Assembly (NCBI GenBank): GCA_002342025.1
Contig: DDPD01000063.1
Location: 1 to 29,532 of the forward strand
Direction: 5' to 3'
DNA length: 29,532 nt
Origin: Moraxellaceae bacterium UBA2477
GTDB taxonomy: Bacteria > Pseudomonadota > Gammaproteobacteria > Pseudomonadales > Moraxellaceae
Shown: in pieces, positions 1 through 7,764 of the stretch
How the letters are laid out: every line of letters begins with the position of its first letter
How positions within the stretch are numbered: the stretch's first letter is position 1
The notes under the pieces: generated by a model
Seen by the model: the letters and a program-made list of their open reading frames with translations, nothing else
What the model was told of the DNA's origin: nothing
Database searches by the model: none
Translations under genes and position numbers: made by a program

Positions 1-872
1 ATGAACATCTTGGCGTATTCACCCGTTTGAATGCGCTTCAGTGCATTGCGCATCGCTTCACGCGACTGCTCGTTGATCACTTCTGGGCCGGTGACGTATT
101 CACCGTACTCAGCGTTGTTGGAGATCGAGTAGTTCATGGTGGCGATGCCGCCTTCGTACATCAGGTCGACGATCAACTTGAGTTCGTGCAGACATTCGAA
201 GTAAGCCATTTCTGGCGCGTAGCCCGCTTCAGTCAGCGTTTCGAAACCCATCTTCACCAGCTCAACAGCACCGCCGCAGAGAACAGCCTGTTCGCCGAAC
301 AGGTCAGTTTCGGTTTCTTCACGGAAATTCGTCTCGATAACGCCACCCTTGGTGCCGCCATTGGCCGCTGCGTAGGACAGAGCGATCTGCTTAGCATTGC
401 CCGACTTGTCCTGATACAGCGCGATCAGCGACGGTACACCGCCACCCTTCAGGTACTCGGAACGCACCGTGTGGCCTGGGCCCTTAGGCGCAACCATGAT
501 CACATCGAGGTCAGCGCGTGGCACAACCTGGTTGTAATGCACGTTGAAGCCGTGAGCAAACGCCAGGGTAGCGCCTTGCTTGATGTTCGGTGCAACATTG
601 TTGGCATACACTTCTGGAATGTTTTCATCTGGCAGCAAAATCATAACCAGATCAGCGCCCTTAACAGCCGCATCGACTTCCGCAACTTTAATACCAGCTG
701 CCTCAACCTTGGACCAGGAAGCGCCGTTCTTGCGCAGACCAACAGTCACGTCTACACCCGAGTCGGTCAGGTTTTGTGCATGGGCATGGCCTTGCGAGCC
801 GTAACCGATGATGGCGACTTTCATGCCACGGATGATGGAAAGGTCAGCGTCTTTATCGTAATAAACTTGCAT
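1..872 (-). CDS. ilvC: ketol-acid reductoisomerase (3' end cut by window edge)
   Basis: Acetohydroxyacid isomeroreductase, the second common step of valine/isoleucine synthesis: it converts 2-acetolactate or acetohydroxybutyrate to the dihydroxy acid with NADPH and Mg2+ in the cytosol. The start is ATG at 872, preceded by AGAGG eight bases upstream. The protein opens MQVYYDKDADLSIIRGMKV and then shows the dinucleotide-binding motif GYGSQGHAHA near residue 25. Later come PKGPGHTVR around residue 130 and ETDLFGEQAVLCGG around 190, with the metal-binding D and E typical of the catalytic knotted domain. About 290 codons are present; class I enzymes have about 338, so roughly 48 C-terminal residues lie beyond the left edge. 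It is transcribed divergently from ilvY, the usual arrangement for IlvY-activated ilvC. Confidence 0.97.
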   Translation of the reverse strand, partial: MQVYYDKDADLSIIRGMKVAIIGYGSQGHAHAQNLTDSGVDVTVGLRKNGASWSKVEAAGIKVAEVDAAVKGADLVMILLPDENIPEVYANNVAPNIKQGATLAFAHGFNVHYNQVVPRADLDVIMVAPKGPGHTVRSEYLKGGGVPSLIALYQDKSGNAKQIALSYAAANGGTKGGVIETNFREETETDLFGEQAVLCGGAVELVKMGFETLTEAGYAPEMAYFECLHELKLIVDLMYEGGIATMNYSISNNAEYGEYVTGPEVINEQSREAMRNALKRIQTGEYAKMF

Positions 873-950
873 GGTGTAAGCCTCTGCGGAGATAGGAGTG
901 GATGCCTGTGCGATTCAGGCTTATCCGGGACGCGCACCATACGACATCCT

Positions 951-985
951 TTGTGTTGCGTAAAATGATATATTTGCAACGCAAT
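951..985. promoter_or_regulatory. ilvC-ilvY divergent promoter and probable IlvY operator
   Basis: An inverted repeat TTGCGT (956-961) / ACGCAA (979-984) with a 17-base AT-rich spacer lies between the two genes, and the palindrome TTGCAA (974-979) sits inside it. On the plus strand an extended -10 (TG-A-TATATT, 966-974) is placed to start ilvY RNA near 981. On the minus strand TATCAT (970-965) is a 5/6 match to a -10 for ilvC but has no good -35, as expected for an activator-dependent promoter. LysR-family IlvY proteins bind such dyads and respond to the IlvC substrates. The promoters overlap, so ilvY is probably autoregulated. Confidence 0.6.
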
Positions 986-1008
986 GTGCCGATAAAGGAA
1001 ACATTATA

Positions 1009-1893
1009 GTGGATGCCCGCAGCCTACAGCTTTTCCTCGCGCTATCAGAAAACCTGCATTTTGGCCGCACCAGCCGCGAGCAGCACATCAGCCCCTCGGC
1101 ATTAAGCCGCATCATTAAGCAACTGGAAGACAGCGTAGGCGCCCCACTCTTCCTGCGCGACAACCGCTCGGTGACGCTGACTCGTGAAGGCCGATTATTC
1201 CGCGAATACGCTAACGACACGCTAAGAAGTTGGGACGGCTTGCGCCAAGCACTTCGGCAAGATGGCGATACCTTACGTGGCGAGCTCAGTCTGTACTGCT
1301 CGGTGACGGCGAGTTACAGCTTTCTGTATGACATCCTAAATAGCTTCCGCAGCGACCATCCGCATATTGAAATTAAGCTGCATACCGGCGACCCGGCGAA
1401 AGCAGTCGAACGCGTTCAGGAAGCACGCGAGGCCATCGCCATTGGTGCGCGGCCGGACAACCTGCCCGCAGGCGTCGTATTTCAACCCATTGCACGCTCG
1501 GATCTGCGCTTTATTGGGCCGCTCAATACCCTGGCGTTAAGTCAGGAACAGATCCAGCAACCGTCTGCGGATAACTGGCGCGACGTGCCGATGATTCTGT
1601 CGGAGGAAGGCCTGGCGCGCACTCGCATCGAGCGCTGGCTTAAGCGACACGGCATCCGTCCCAAAATATACGCACAAGTCAGCGGCAATGAGGCCATCGT
1701 GAGCATGGTCAGCCTAGGCTTTGGTATTGGCGTGGCGCCACAAATCGTTCTCGACAGCAGCCCGCTGGCGAGCCGAATAAAGACCTATGAGATCGAGCCG
1801 CCATTGGCACCTTATGACATTGGTTTGTTTGCGTTGGAGAAGCGCTTGAAGGAGCCGCTGGTGAATGCGTTTTGGAATCGGCAGGTGGGTTAA
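1009..1893 (+). CDS. ilvY: LysR-type transcriptional activator of ilvC
   Basis: LysR-family regulator, 294 residues, the usual size. The N-terminal winged helix-turn-helix covers about residues 1-60 (MDARSLQLFLALSENLHFGR, then SPSALSRIIKQLE). It is followed by a periplasmic-binding-protein-like effector domain to the C-terminus. The GTG start at 1009 is chosen because AAAGGA lies nine bases upstream and the family begins MDxRxLxxFLxLxExLHF. The divergent position beside ilvC, with a shared dyad, identifies it as IlvY rather than an unrelated LysR protein. In enterobacteria IlvY activates ilvC when acetolactate or acetohydroxybutyrate accumulates; this role is inferred here. The gene ends 16 bases before a bidirectional terminator shared with ilvN. 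Confidence 0.92.
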   Translation: MDARSLQLFLALSENLHFGRTSREQHISPSALSRIIKQLEDSVGAPLFLRDNRSVTLTREGRLFREYANDTLRSWDGLRQALRQDGDTLRGELSLYCSVTASYSFLYDILNSFRSDHPHIEIKLHTGDPAKAVERVQEAREAIAIGARPDNLPAGVVFQPIARSDLRFIGPLNTLALSQEQIQQPSADNWRDVPMILSEEGLARTRIERWLKRHGIRPKIYAQVSGNEAIVSMVSLGFGIGVAPQIVLDSSPLASRIKTYEIEPPLAPYDIGLFALEKRLKEPLVNAFWNRQVG

Positions 1894-1908
1894 GCCCAGA
1901 AATGAAAA

Positions 1909-1926
1909 GGCCCGCAACTGCGGGCC
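1909..1926. terminator. bidirectional terminator between ilvY and ilvN
   Basis: A perfect 7-bp stem GGCCCGC / GCGGGCC closes a four-base loop (AACT). It is flanked by AAAA on the left and ATTT on the right, so transcripts from either side end in a GC stem plus a short U-tract. It lies between the convergent stop codons of ilvY and ilvN. Confidence 0.85.
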
Positions 1927-1953
1927 ATTTCATCACTCAACGAAACGAATGAC

Positions 1954-2445
1954 TCAGATGCTCAGCACCTTTTCACCACGGGCAATGCCGGACACGCCGG
2001 AGCGCACCACTTCGAGAATCGACGTCTCGGACAGCGCTTCAATGAACGCGTCGAGCTTCTCACTCGGACCCACCAACTGAATGGTGTAAACGCTCGGCGT
2101 GACATCCACGATATGACCACGGAAGATGTCGGCGGTGCGCTTAATTTCAGCACGCGCGGCACCCACGGCTTTGACTTTGATCAGCATGAGCTCACGCTCA
2201 ATATGCAGACCTTCGCTGAGATCAACAACTTTAACCACTTCGATCAGCTTATTGAGCTGCTTGGTGATCTGCTCGATCTTGTGCTCATCGCCGGAGGTGG
2301 TCAGCGTGATGCGCGACAGGGTCGGGTCATCCGTTGGCGCTACCGTGAGCGATTCGATGTTGTAGTTGCGTTGCGAAAACAGGCCGACCACACGCGACAG
2401 CGCGCCCGGTTCGTTTTCCAGCAGCAGGGAAATAATACGACGCAT
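1954..2445 (-). CDS. ilvN: acetolactate synthase small (regulatory) subunit
   Basis: Regulatory subunit of acetohydroxyacid synthase, 163 residues, the normal size for the IlvH/IlvN family. An N-terminal ACT domain (about residues 1-80) begins MRRIISLLLENEPGALSRV and binds valine for feedback inhibition. The C-terminal domain holds the ELMLIKVKA and IVDVTPSVYTIQLVG segments typical of the family. The ATG at 2445 lies two bases beyond the TGA of the large-subunit gene, so the two subunits are translationally coupled. The symbol ilvH would be equally valid, since length and sequence are of the IlvH type. Transcription ends at the hairpin at 1909-1926. Confidence 0.95.
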   Translation of the reverse strand: MRRIISLLLENEPGALSRVVGLFSQRNYNIESLTVAPTDDPTLSRITLTTSGDEHKIEQITKQLNKLIEVVKVVDLSEGLHIERELMLIKVKAVGAARAEIKRTADIFRGHIVDVTPSVYTIQLVGPSEKLDAFIEALSETSILEVVRSGVSGIARGEKVLSI

Positions 2446-2447
2446 GA

Positions 2448-4172
2448 TCAGGTACGCTCCGTCTTGCTCAGCAACATGTCACGCATGGAACCCTTGGCAA
2501 TATGCATTGGGTAAACATGCTCGGAAGGATCGACATAGATGTCGAGAAAGACCAGGCGATCGGTCATGGCAAACGCTTCACGCATCTTGCTTTCGAGCTG
2601 ATCCGGATCGGTAATTTTCATACCGACGTGACCATAGGCTTCAACCAGCTTGACGAAGTCAGGCAACGAATCCATGTAGGAGTTCGAGTGACGACCTTCG
2701 TACTGCATGTCTTGCCACTGCTTAACCATGCCCAGCGAACGGTTGTTGATGTTGATGATCTTCACCGGCAAGCCGTATTGCAAACAGGTCGATAGCTCCT
2801 GAATGTTCATCTGGATCGACGCTTCACCGGTAACACAGGCCACGATGGCATCCGGGAAGGCGAACTTCACACCCATGGCCGCTGGCAGACCAAAGCCCAT
2901 GGTGCCGAGACCGCCGGAGTTGATCCACTGACGTGGACGATCGTACTTGTAGTACAGCGCCGCGAACATTTGGTGCTGACCCACGTCGGAGGTGACGTAA
3001 GCCTGGCCGTTAGTGACCTTGTAGAGCATCTCAACGACTTGCTGCGGCTTCATTTCGCCGGGCTGGGCCGGTTCGTAGCGCAGGCCATGGCGAGCACGCC
3101 ATTGGGTAATCTGTTCCCACCAAATTTTCAGTGCTTCAGCATCCGGCTTGATCTCCGCTTCCGCTTTGATCTGCGCCAGCATGTCGGTCAGCACAGGCTC
3201 CACAGCACCGACAATCGGGATATCCACACGCACGGTCTTGGAAATCGCGGCGGGGTCGATGTCGATGTGAATGATCTTGGCATTCGGGCAGAACTTGGCG
3301 GTGTTGTTGGTAACACGGTCGTCAAAACGCGCACCCACGGCCAGAATGACATCGCTGTGATGCATGGCCATGTTGGCTTCGTAAGTACCGTGCATGCCGA
3401 GCATGCCGATGAACTGCGGGTCGCTGCCGGGATAGGCTCCGAGGCCCATCAACGTGTTGGTGCAGGGATAGCCCAGCGTACGCACCAGCTCCGTGAGCAA
3501 ATGAGAAGCATTGCCTTGAACTACACCACCGCCGGCGTAGATCACCGGACGTTTGGCGGCGAGCAACTCATCCACGGCCTTTTTGATTTGGCCAGCATGA
3601 CCACGGCCCGGCGGCGTGTAAGAGCGCAGCTTGACCTTGGTTGGATAGTCGTAATCGAACTTCTCGTTCGGGTTAGTGCAATCCTTGGGGATGTCGATAA
3701 CGACAGGACCGGGACGACCCGACGAGGCAATGTAGAACGCCTTTTTCACCACGCCCGGAATTTCCGAGGCATGACGAATCTGGAAGCTGTGCTTCACGAT
3801 TGGGCGGCTGACGCCGATCATGTCAGTTTCCTGGAAGGCATCTTCGCCGACGAGGTGCGAAGGCACCTGACCGGAGATGACGACCATGGGGATGTTGTCC
3901 ATGTAGGCCGTAGCGATTGGGGTCACCGTGTTGGTGGCGCCCGGACCCGAGGTCACGAGTACGCAGCCGACCTTGCCGGTGGCACGCGCGTAGCCATCAG
4001 CAGCATGGCCTGCAGCCTGCTCGTGACGGACGAGGATGTGCTTGACCTTGTCTTGCTGAAAGATGGCGTCGTAGATATGCAACACGGCGCCACCGGGGTA
4101 ACCAAATAAGAATTCAACGCCTTCATCCGCGAGCGCGCGAATGAGCATTTCACCGCCAGATAACTGTTCCAA
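2448..4172 (-). CDS. ilvB: acetolactate synthase large (catalytic) subunit
   Basis: ThDP-dependent acetohydroxyacid synthase, 574 residues. It condenses pyruvate with pyruvate or 2-oxobutyrate, the first common step of branched-chain amino-acid synthesis. The catalytic glutamate is E51 in HEQAAGHAADGYARATG. The central FAD-binding domain and the C-terminal ThDP domain are both present. The ThDP/Mg motif reads VTGEASIQMNIQE, with Glu where many family members have Asp (GDGS); a GEGS form is common in Pseudomonas- and Burkholderia-type enzymes as far as I recall, so this is not a defect. It is also called ilvI. ATG at 4172 is the only start that keeps the conserved MExLSGxEML opening. It leads the operon with ilvN and follows a long leader. 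Confidence 0.96.
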   Translation of the reverse strand: MEQLSGGEMLIRALADEGVEFLFGYPGGAVLHIYDAIFQQDKVKHILVRHEQAAGHAADGYARATGKVGCVLVTSGPGATNTVTPIATAYMDNIPMVVISGQVPSHLVGEDAFQETDMIGVSRPIVKHSFQIRHASEIPGVVKKAFYIASSGRPGPVVIDIPKDCTNPNEKFDYDYPTKVKLRSYTPPGRGHAGQIKKAVDELLAAKRPVIYAGGGVVQGNASHLLTELVRTLGYPCTNTLMGLGAYPGSDPQFIGMLGMHGTYEANMAMHHSDVILAVGARFDDRVTNNTAKFCPNAKIIHIDIDPAAISKTVRVDIPIVGAVEPVLTDMLAQIKAEAEIKPDAEALKIWWEQITQWRARHGLRYEPAQPGEMKPQQVVEMLYKVTNGQAYVTSDVGQHQMFAALYYKYDRPRQWINSGGLGTMGFGLPAAMGVKFAFPDAIVACVTGEASIQMNIQELSTCLQYGLPVKIININNRSLGMVKQWQDMQYEGRHSNSYMDSLPDFVKLVEAYGHVGMKITDPDQLESKMREAFAMTDRLVFLDIYVDPSEHVYPMHIAKGSMRDMLLSKTERT

Positions 4173-4509
4173 GATTCACCCTTTTCAAGCCAATAAGTGA
4201 GGGATGACCGCGACCGAACCCCACGCTGTAGGCGCGAAATTCTAGCACGATCAAAAAGTCTCATGGGGGCTGATGCTGTGGCTCATCTATCCCGGGGTCG
4301 GGACGGCGGCCTCTGGCGGCGGGTGCGCACAGGAACCGTTGAGCGGGCGAGCGGCAGCGCTTGTAAGCACTGCCGTAACAGGCCGAGTTATCGGCCTGGC
4401 GCCGCGTTGCCGAGGGTGTTCAGCGTAGCGGCACCACCATGAAGGCGGCGATTTTTTATGCAGACGCGTTGAGAGTCAAGCGTTTTAGCATGAACACGCC
4501 AAATATCCC
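4173..4509 (-). promoter_or_regulatory. ilvBN leader with two candidate promoters, mini-ORF and hairpins
   Basis: This 337-base gap holds no full-length gene. Read on the minus strand, a distal promoter-like site has TTGACT just after the clpB stop and AAAAAT 17 bases further (about 4479-4451). Next comes a six-codon frame ATG GTG GTG CCG CTA CGC TGA (4440-4420; MVVPLR) with no visible ribosome-binding site. An 8-bp perfect hairpin CAGGCCGA-TAAC-TCGGCCTG follows (4398-4379), then a second hairpin (4375-4352). Near ilvB a proximal extended -10, TG-C-TAGAAT (4247-4239), is the stronger transcription signal. Neither hairpin is followed by a U-tract, so classical attenuation is not demonstrated. 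Confidence 0.45.
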
Positions 4510-7095
4510 TTAATGCAGCCTGAGTTTATGGCAGGTCAGTCGCCCCTGCTCGGCTTCAACCTGAATACTATCGCCCGCCACAAAGTCGCCGCGCAATAAA
4601 TGGTCTGCCAACACATTCTCTAATTGCGATTGAATGGCACGCTTCAGCGGCCGAGCCCCAAAGAGCGGATCAAAGCCAACCGCGACGAGTTGAGTCATTG
4701 CCGCATCGCTGATCACCAACTTGAGCTCTCGATCCGCTAGACGCTCCCGCAGACGATTGAGCTGAATATCGGCGATGGCTCGAATCTGTGCTTCGGCCAG
4801 CGGCGCGAACACCACGGTTTCATCAATACGGTTAATAAACTCCGGGCGGAAGTGCCGAGCCACGGCATCCAAAACAGCCGGCCTGACCGCCGCCAAATCA
4901 CCCGCACTGGTCAACGCCTGAATAGCATCTGCGCCAAGATTCGAGGTCATCACAATCAGGCTGTTGCGGAAATCGACGGTGCGACCCTGACCGTCTGTGA
5001 GGCGGCCATCTTCCAATACTTGCAAAAGGATATTGAAAACGTCGGGATGCGCCTTCTCGATTTCATCGAGCAAAATCACGCAATACGGGCGACGCCGTAC
5101 CGCTTCGGTGAGGGTGCCGCCCTCTTCGTAACCGACGTAACCGGGTGGCGCGCCAACCAAGCGCGAGACACTGTGCTTCTCCATAAACTCGGACATGTCG
5201 ATACGGACCATGGCGTCGTCACTGTCGAACATGAAATTCGCGAGCGCCTTGCACAGCTCGGTCTTGCCGACACCGGTGGGGCCGAGAAACAGGAAGGAAC
5301 CACTGGGGCGCGAGGGATCGGTGAGACCGGCGCGGGTGCGACGCACCGCATGCGACACCGCCGCTACCGCTTCATCCTGACCAACCACGCGGGCGCTGAG
5401 CACGGACTCCATGCGCAGCAATTTGTCGCGCTCACCTTCCAGCATGCGGGCAACGGGAATACCGGTGCTGCGCGCCACCACTTCAGCAATTTCGGTTTCC
5501 GTCACCTTACTACGCAGCAAGGTGGCCTCTGGCTGCTCCCCCGACTGCGCTTTGAGCAAATTCTTTTCAAGCTCTGGAATCACGCCATATTGCAGGCGCG
5601 ACATTTTTTCCAAGTCGCCCGTGCGCTTGGCGGCATCAAAATCGAGACGCGCTTTTTCCAGCTGCTCCTTGATGTGCTGGGCACCGGCCACGGACGATTT
5701 CTCCGCACGCCAGACCTCATCAAAACTGGCGTATTCCTGCTCCAATTTGGCGATGTCGGTGCCGAGCTTAAGCAAGCGCTGCTTTGAGGCGGCATCCTCC
5801 TCCGATTTCAGCGCCTCGCGCTCCATTTTCAGCTGGATGAGACGACGGTCGAGCTTGTCCATGACCTCCGGCTTGGAGTCCATCTCCAGCCTAATGCGAG
5901 AGGCCGCCTCGTCGATAAGATCGATGGCCTTATCCGGCAGTTTGCGATCGGTGATGTAGCGATGCGACAAACGCGCGGCGGCAATGATTGCCGGGTCGGT
6001 AATATCAACACCGTGATGCAGCTCGTAGCGCTCCTTCAGGCCACGCAGAATGGCCACGGTATCTTCTACGCTGGGCTCATCCACCAACACTTTCTGGAAG
6101 CGACGCTCCAGCGCGGCATCTTTCTCGATGAACTGGCGATACTCATCCAGCGTGGTTGCGCCCACACAATGCAAGTCGCCGCGCGCCAGCGCAGGCTTGA
6201 GCATATTGCCGGCATCCATAGCGCCATCCGCTTTGCCCGCGCCCACCATGGTGTGAATTTCGTCAATGAACAAGATGACCTGCCCTTCGAGCTTAGACAG
6301 CTCGCTGAGCACGGCTTTCAGACGCTCTTCAAACTCGCCACGATATTTTGCGCCGGCAATCAACGCGGCCATATCCAGCGACAACACCTGCTTGGACTTC
6401 AAGCTGTCCGGCACTTCGCCGTTCACGATGCGCTGCGCCAAGCCTTCAACAATCGCGGTTTTGCCCACGCCTGGCTCGCCAATGAGCACGGGATTGTTCT
6501 TGGTGCGACGCGACAGCACTTGCAGCGTGCGACGAATTTCGTCATCACGCCCGATGACAGGATCGAGCTTGCCGGCAGCGGCGCGGGAGGTGAGGTCAAT
6601 GGTGTATTTGCTCAGCGCTTGACGCTGATCTTCGGCACCGGCAGATTGCACAGACTCGCCTCCTCGGGTGGTTTCAACGGCCTTGGCCACGGCAGCTCGA
6701 GTCACACCGCAGCGCAGCAGCAACTTGCCTGCGGCAGAGTCGCTATCAAATAGCGCCAGCAAAGCCCATTCACTGGCAATAAAGCTGTCGTTTTTTTGCT
6801 GCGCGAGTTTGTCCGCCAGATTCAGCACTTTGACTAATTCGGGGCTGGGCACAACATCGCCGGTATGGCGGATCATGCGCGGCAGATCGGTAAGTGCAAT
6901 TTCCAGCTCTTTTTGCACTTGGGGTATTGGCACACCAGCCTGGCGCAGTAACGGCGCCATCACGGAATCCGAGGGCTTCAACCAGACCGCCAGCAAGTGC
7001 AGCGGATCGAGTTGGTTATGGTCGCGGCTGATGGCCAGAGATTGGGCATCGCCCAGCGCCGCTTGCAGGGCTGCGGTGAGTTTATCGAGACGCAT
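4510..7095 (-). CDS. clpB: ATP-dependent disaggregase ClpB
   Basis: Hexameric Hsp100 chaperone that works with DnaK-DnaJ-GrpE to pull polypeptides out of aggregates in the cytosol. At 861 residues it matches the family (about 857). The order is: Clp N-terminal domain (about 1-145), first AAA+ module with Walker A GEPGVGKT at 206-213 and Walker B ILFIDEIHT, the middle coiled-coil domain (about 410-520, rich in KLEQEY-type heptads), second AAA+ module with GPTGVGKT and VILLDEIEKAHPD, and the small D2 domain. The middle domain separates ClpB from ClpA and ClpC. The ATG at 7095 follows a strong AGGAGG. A sigma-32-like promoter lies upstream, fitting heat-shock control. Confidence 0.98.
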   Translation of the reverse strand: MRLDKLTAALQAALGDAQSLAISRDHNQLDPLHLLAVWLKPSDSVMAPLLRQAGVPIPQVQKELEIALTDLPRMIRHTGDVVPSPELVKVLNLADKLAQQKNDSFIASEWALLALFDSDSAAGKLLLRCGVTRAAVAKAVETTRGGESVQSAGAEDQRQALSKYTIDLTSRAAAGKLDPVIGRDDEIRRTLQVLSRRTKNNPVLIGEPGVGKTAIVEGLAQRIVNGEVPDSLKSKQVLSLDMAALIAGAKYRGEFEERLKAVLSELSKLEGQVILFIDEIHTMVGAGKADGAMDAGNMLKPALARGDLHCVGATTLDEYRQFIEKDAALERRFQKVLVDEPSVEDTVAILRGLKERYELHHGVDITDPAIIAAARLSHRYITDRKLPDKAIDLIDEAASRIRLEMDSKPEVMDKLDRRLIQLKMEREALKSEEDAASKQRLLKLGTDIAKLEQEYASFDEVWRAEKSSVAGAQHIKEQLEKARLDFDAAKRTGDLEKMSRLQYGVIPELEKNLLKAQSGEQPEATLLRSKVTETEIAEVVARSTGIPVARMLEGERDKLLRMESVLSARVVGQDEAVAAVSHAVRRTRAGLTDPSRPSGSFLFLGPTGVGKTELCKALANFMFDSDDAMVRIDMSEFMEKHSVSRLVGAPPGYVGYEEGGTLTEAVRRRPYCVILLDEIEKAHPDVFNILLQVLEDGRLTDGQGRTVDFRNSLIVMTSNLGADAIQALTSAGDLAAVRPAVLDAVARHFRPEFINRIDETVVFAPLAEAQIRAIADIQLNRLRERLADRELKLVISDAAMTQLVAVGFDPLFGARPLKRAIQSQLENVLADHLLRGDFVAGDSIQVEAEQGRLTCHKLRLH

Positions 7096-7101
7096 GACAA
7101 C

Positions 7102-7163
7102 CTCCTAAATAGACTAAAGGTTAGGCACCGGTGAGCAGTGCAACTTCATTGCTTATTTAGGAG
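7102..7163 (-). repeat. 10-bp inverted repeat overlapping clpB ribosome-binding site
   Basis: CTCCTAAATA (7102-7111) and its exact reverse complement TATTTAGGAG (7154-7163) are separated by 42 bases. On the minus-strand RNA the arm nearer the gene contains the AGGAG Shine-Dalgarno of clpB, so pairing would hide it. If RNA starts at the sigma-32 site (about 7157) part of the distal arm would be lost, so only longer transcripts could form the full duplex. Confidence 0.6.
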
Positions 7164-7189
7164 ATTGGGGAGATTAGGGAAAAAACAAG
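7164..7189 (-). promoter_or_regulatory. probable sigma-32 (heat-shock) promoter of clpB
   Basis: On the minus strand CTTGTTT (7189-7183), a 12-base spacer and CCCCAAT (7170-7164) match the heat-shock consensus CTTGAAA - N11-16 - CCCCATNT in spacing and in most key positions. RNA would start near 7157, about 60 bases before the clpB ATG. The placement before a known heat-shock gene raises confidence. Confidence 0.6.
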
Positions 7190-7194
7190 GGGCG

Positions 7195-7764
7195 TTAGTG
7201 CGCGCCCCGAACCCAGCGCTGCGTGCACTGGGCAATATGCCGGCCAAAATGCTCTGCCGTGAGTCGGTCACCGGAGGGCGGCGTAATGGCCGCAGACTCG
7301 TTATCTGACTGTGTCATTAAGCCGCCATTTGCGCCCAAACGGTTTAAATCTTGTGGCCCTGTACCCGTGGGCTGCAGGGGGAAGCTCAGCCAATGCATGC
7401 CGTGTTGCGCAGCAAAGGTTTGCAGTTGTTGCAGCGCCACTTGTTTATCGCCACTGAGCGCGCCGGAGTTGGTAAAGCCAGCCGCTAACTTATCTTGCCA
7501 ACCCAGTTGGAACCAAACCTTGGATGAGTCATCCATGAATTGCTTAAAGGCGGCGGAGACACTGCCCATGTAAGTGGGTGCGCCGAAAATCATGGCATCG
7601 GCTTGCGCCAATACAGACCAATCAATATTTGCCACAGACATAAGCACGGTGCTGATGTCCGCCACCGATTCAGCGCCTTTCACAATATGCTGCGCCACCT
7701 GTTCGGTATGGCCGTATCCGCTGTGGTAGAGCACCACCATTTGAGTCTTACGCAATTGCGTCAT
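7195..7764 (-). CDS. flavodoxin-fold FMN-dependent oxidoreductase (WrbA-like family)
   Basis: A 189-residue protein of the flavodoxin/NADPH-dependent FMN reductase family. Near the N-terminus VVLYHSGYGHTEQVAQHI gives the phosphate-binding loop for FMN (S-x-Y-G-H-T). DAMIFGAPTYMGSVSAAFKQF, around residues 56-76, matches the second FMN-contact segment of WrbA-type proteins (GTPTRFG). GFTNSG near 97 is the third. Such enzymes reduce quinones or small electron acceptors with NAD(P)H; the substrate cannot be told from the sequence. Its ATG overlaps the TGA of pgeF (ATGA, 7764-7761), so it is translated as the last gene of the rluD-pgeF unit. It has no close counterpart between clpB and pgeF in the Pseudomonas order, so it may be a local insertion. 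Confidence 0.82.
   Translation of the reverse strand: MTQLRKTQMVVLYHSGYGHTEQVAQHIVKGAESVADISTVLMSVANIDWSVLAQADAMIFGAPTYMGSVSAAFKQFMDDSSKVWFQLGWQDKLAAGFTNSGALSGDKQVALQQLQTFAAQHGMHWLSFPLQPTGTGPQDLNRLGANGGLMTQSDNESAAITPPSGDRLTAEHFGRHIAQCTQRWVRGAH

Noticed and set aside
27..968. Plus-strand open frame of 313 codons opposite ilvC
   Set aside because: Antisense to ilvC with no family resemblance and no start signal.
2970..4109. Long plus-strand open frame of 379 codons opposite ilvB
   Set aside because: It is wholly antisense to the conserved ilvB gene, its product has a shadow-like composition rich in His, Arg and Val, and there is no ribosome-binding site.
4352..4398. Two hairpins in the ilvB leader as a transcription attenuator
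   Set aside because: Neither stem is followed by a run of U on the minus-strand RNA, so a terminator-based attenuator is not supported. They are kept only as hairpins.
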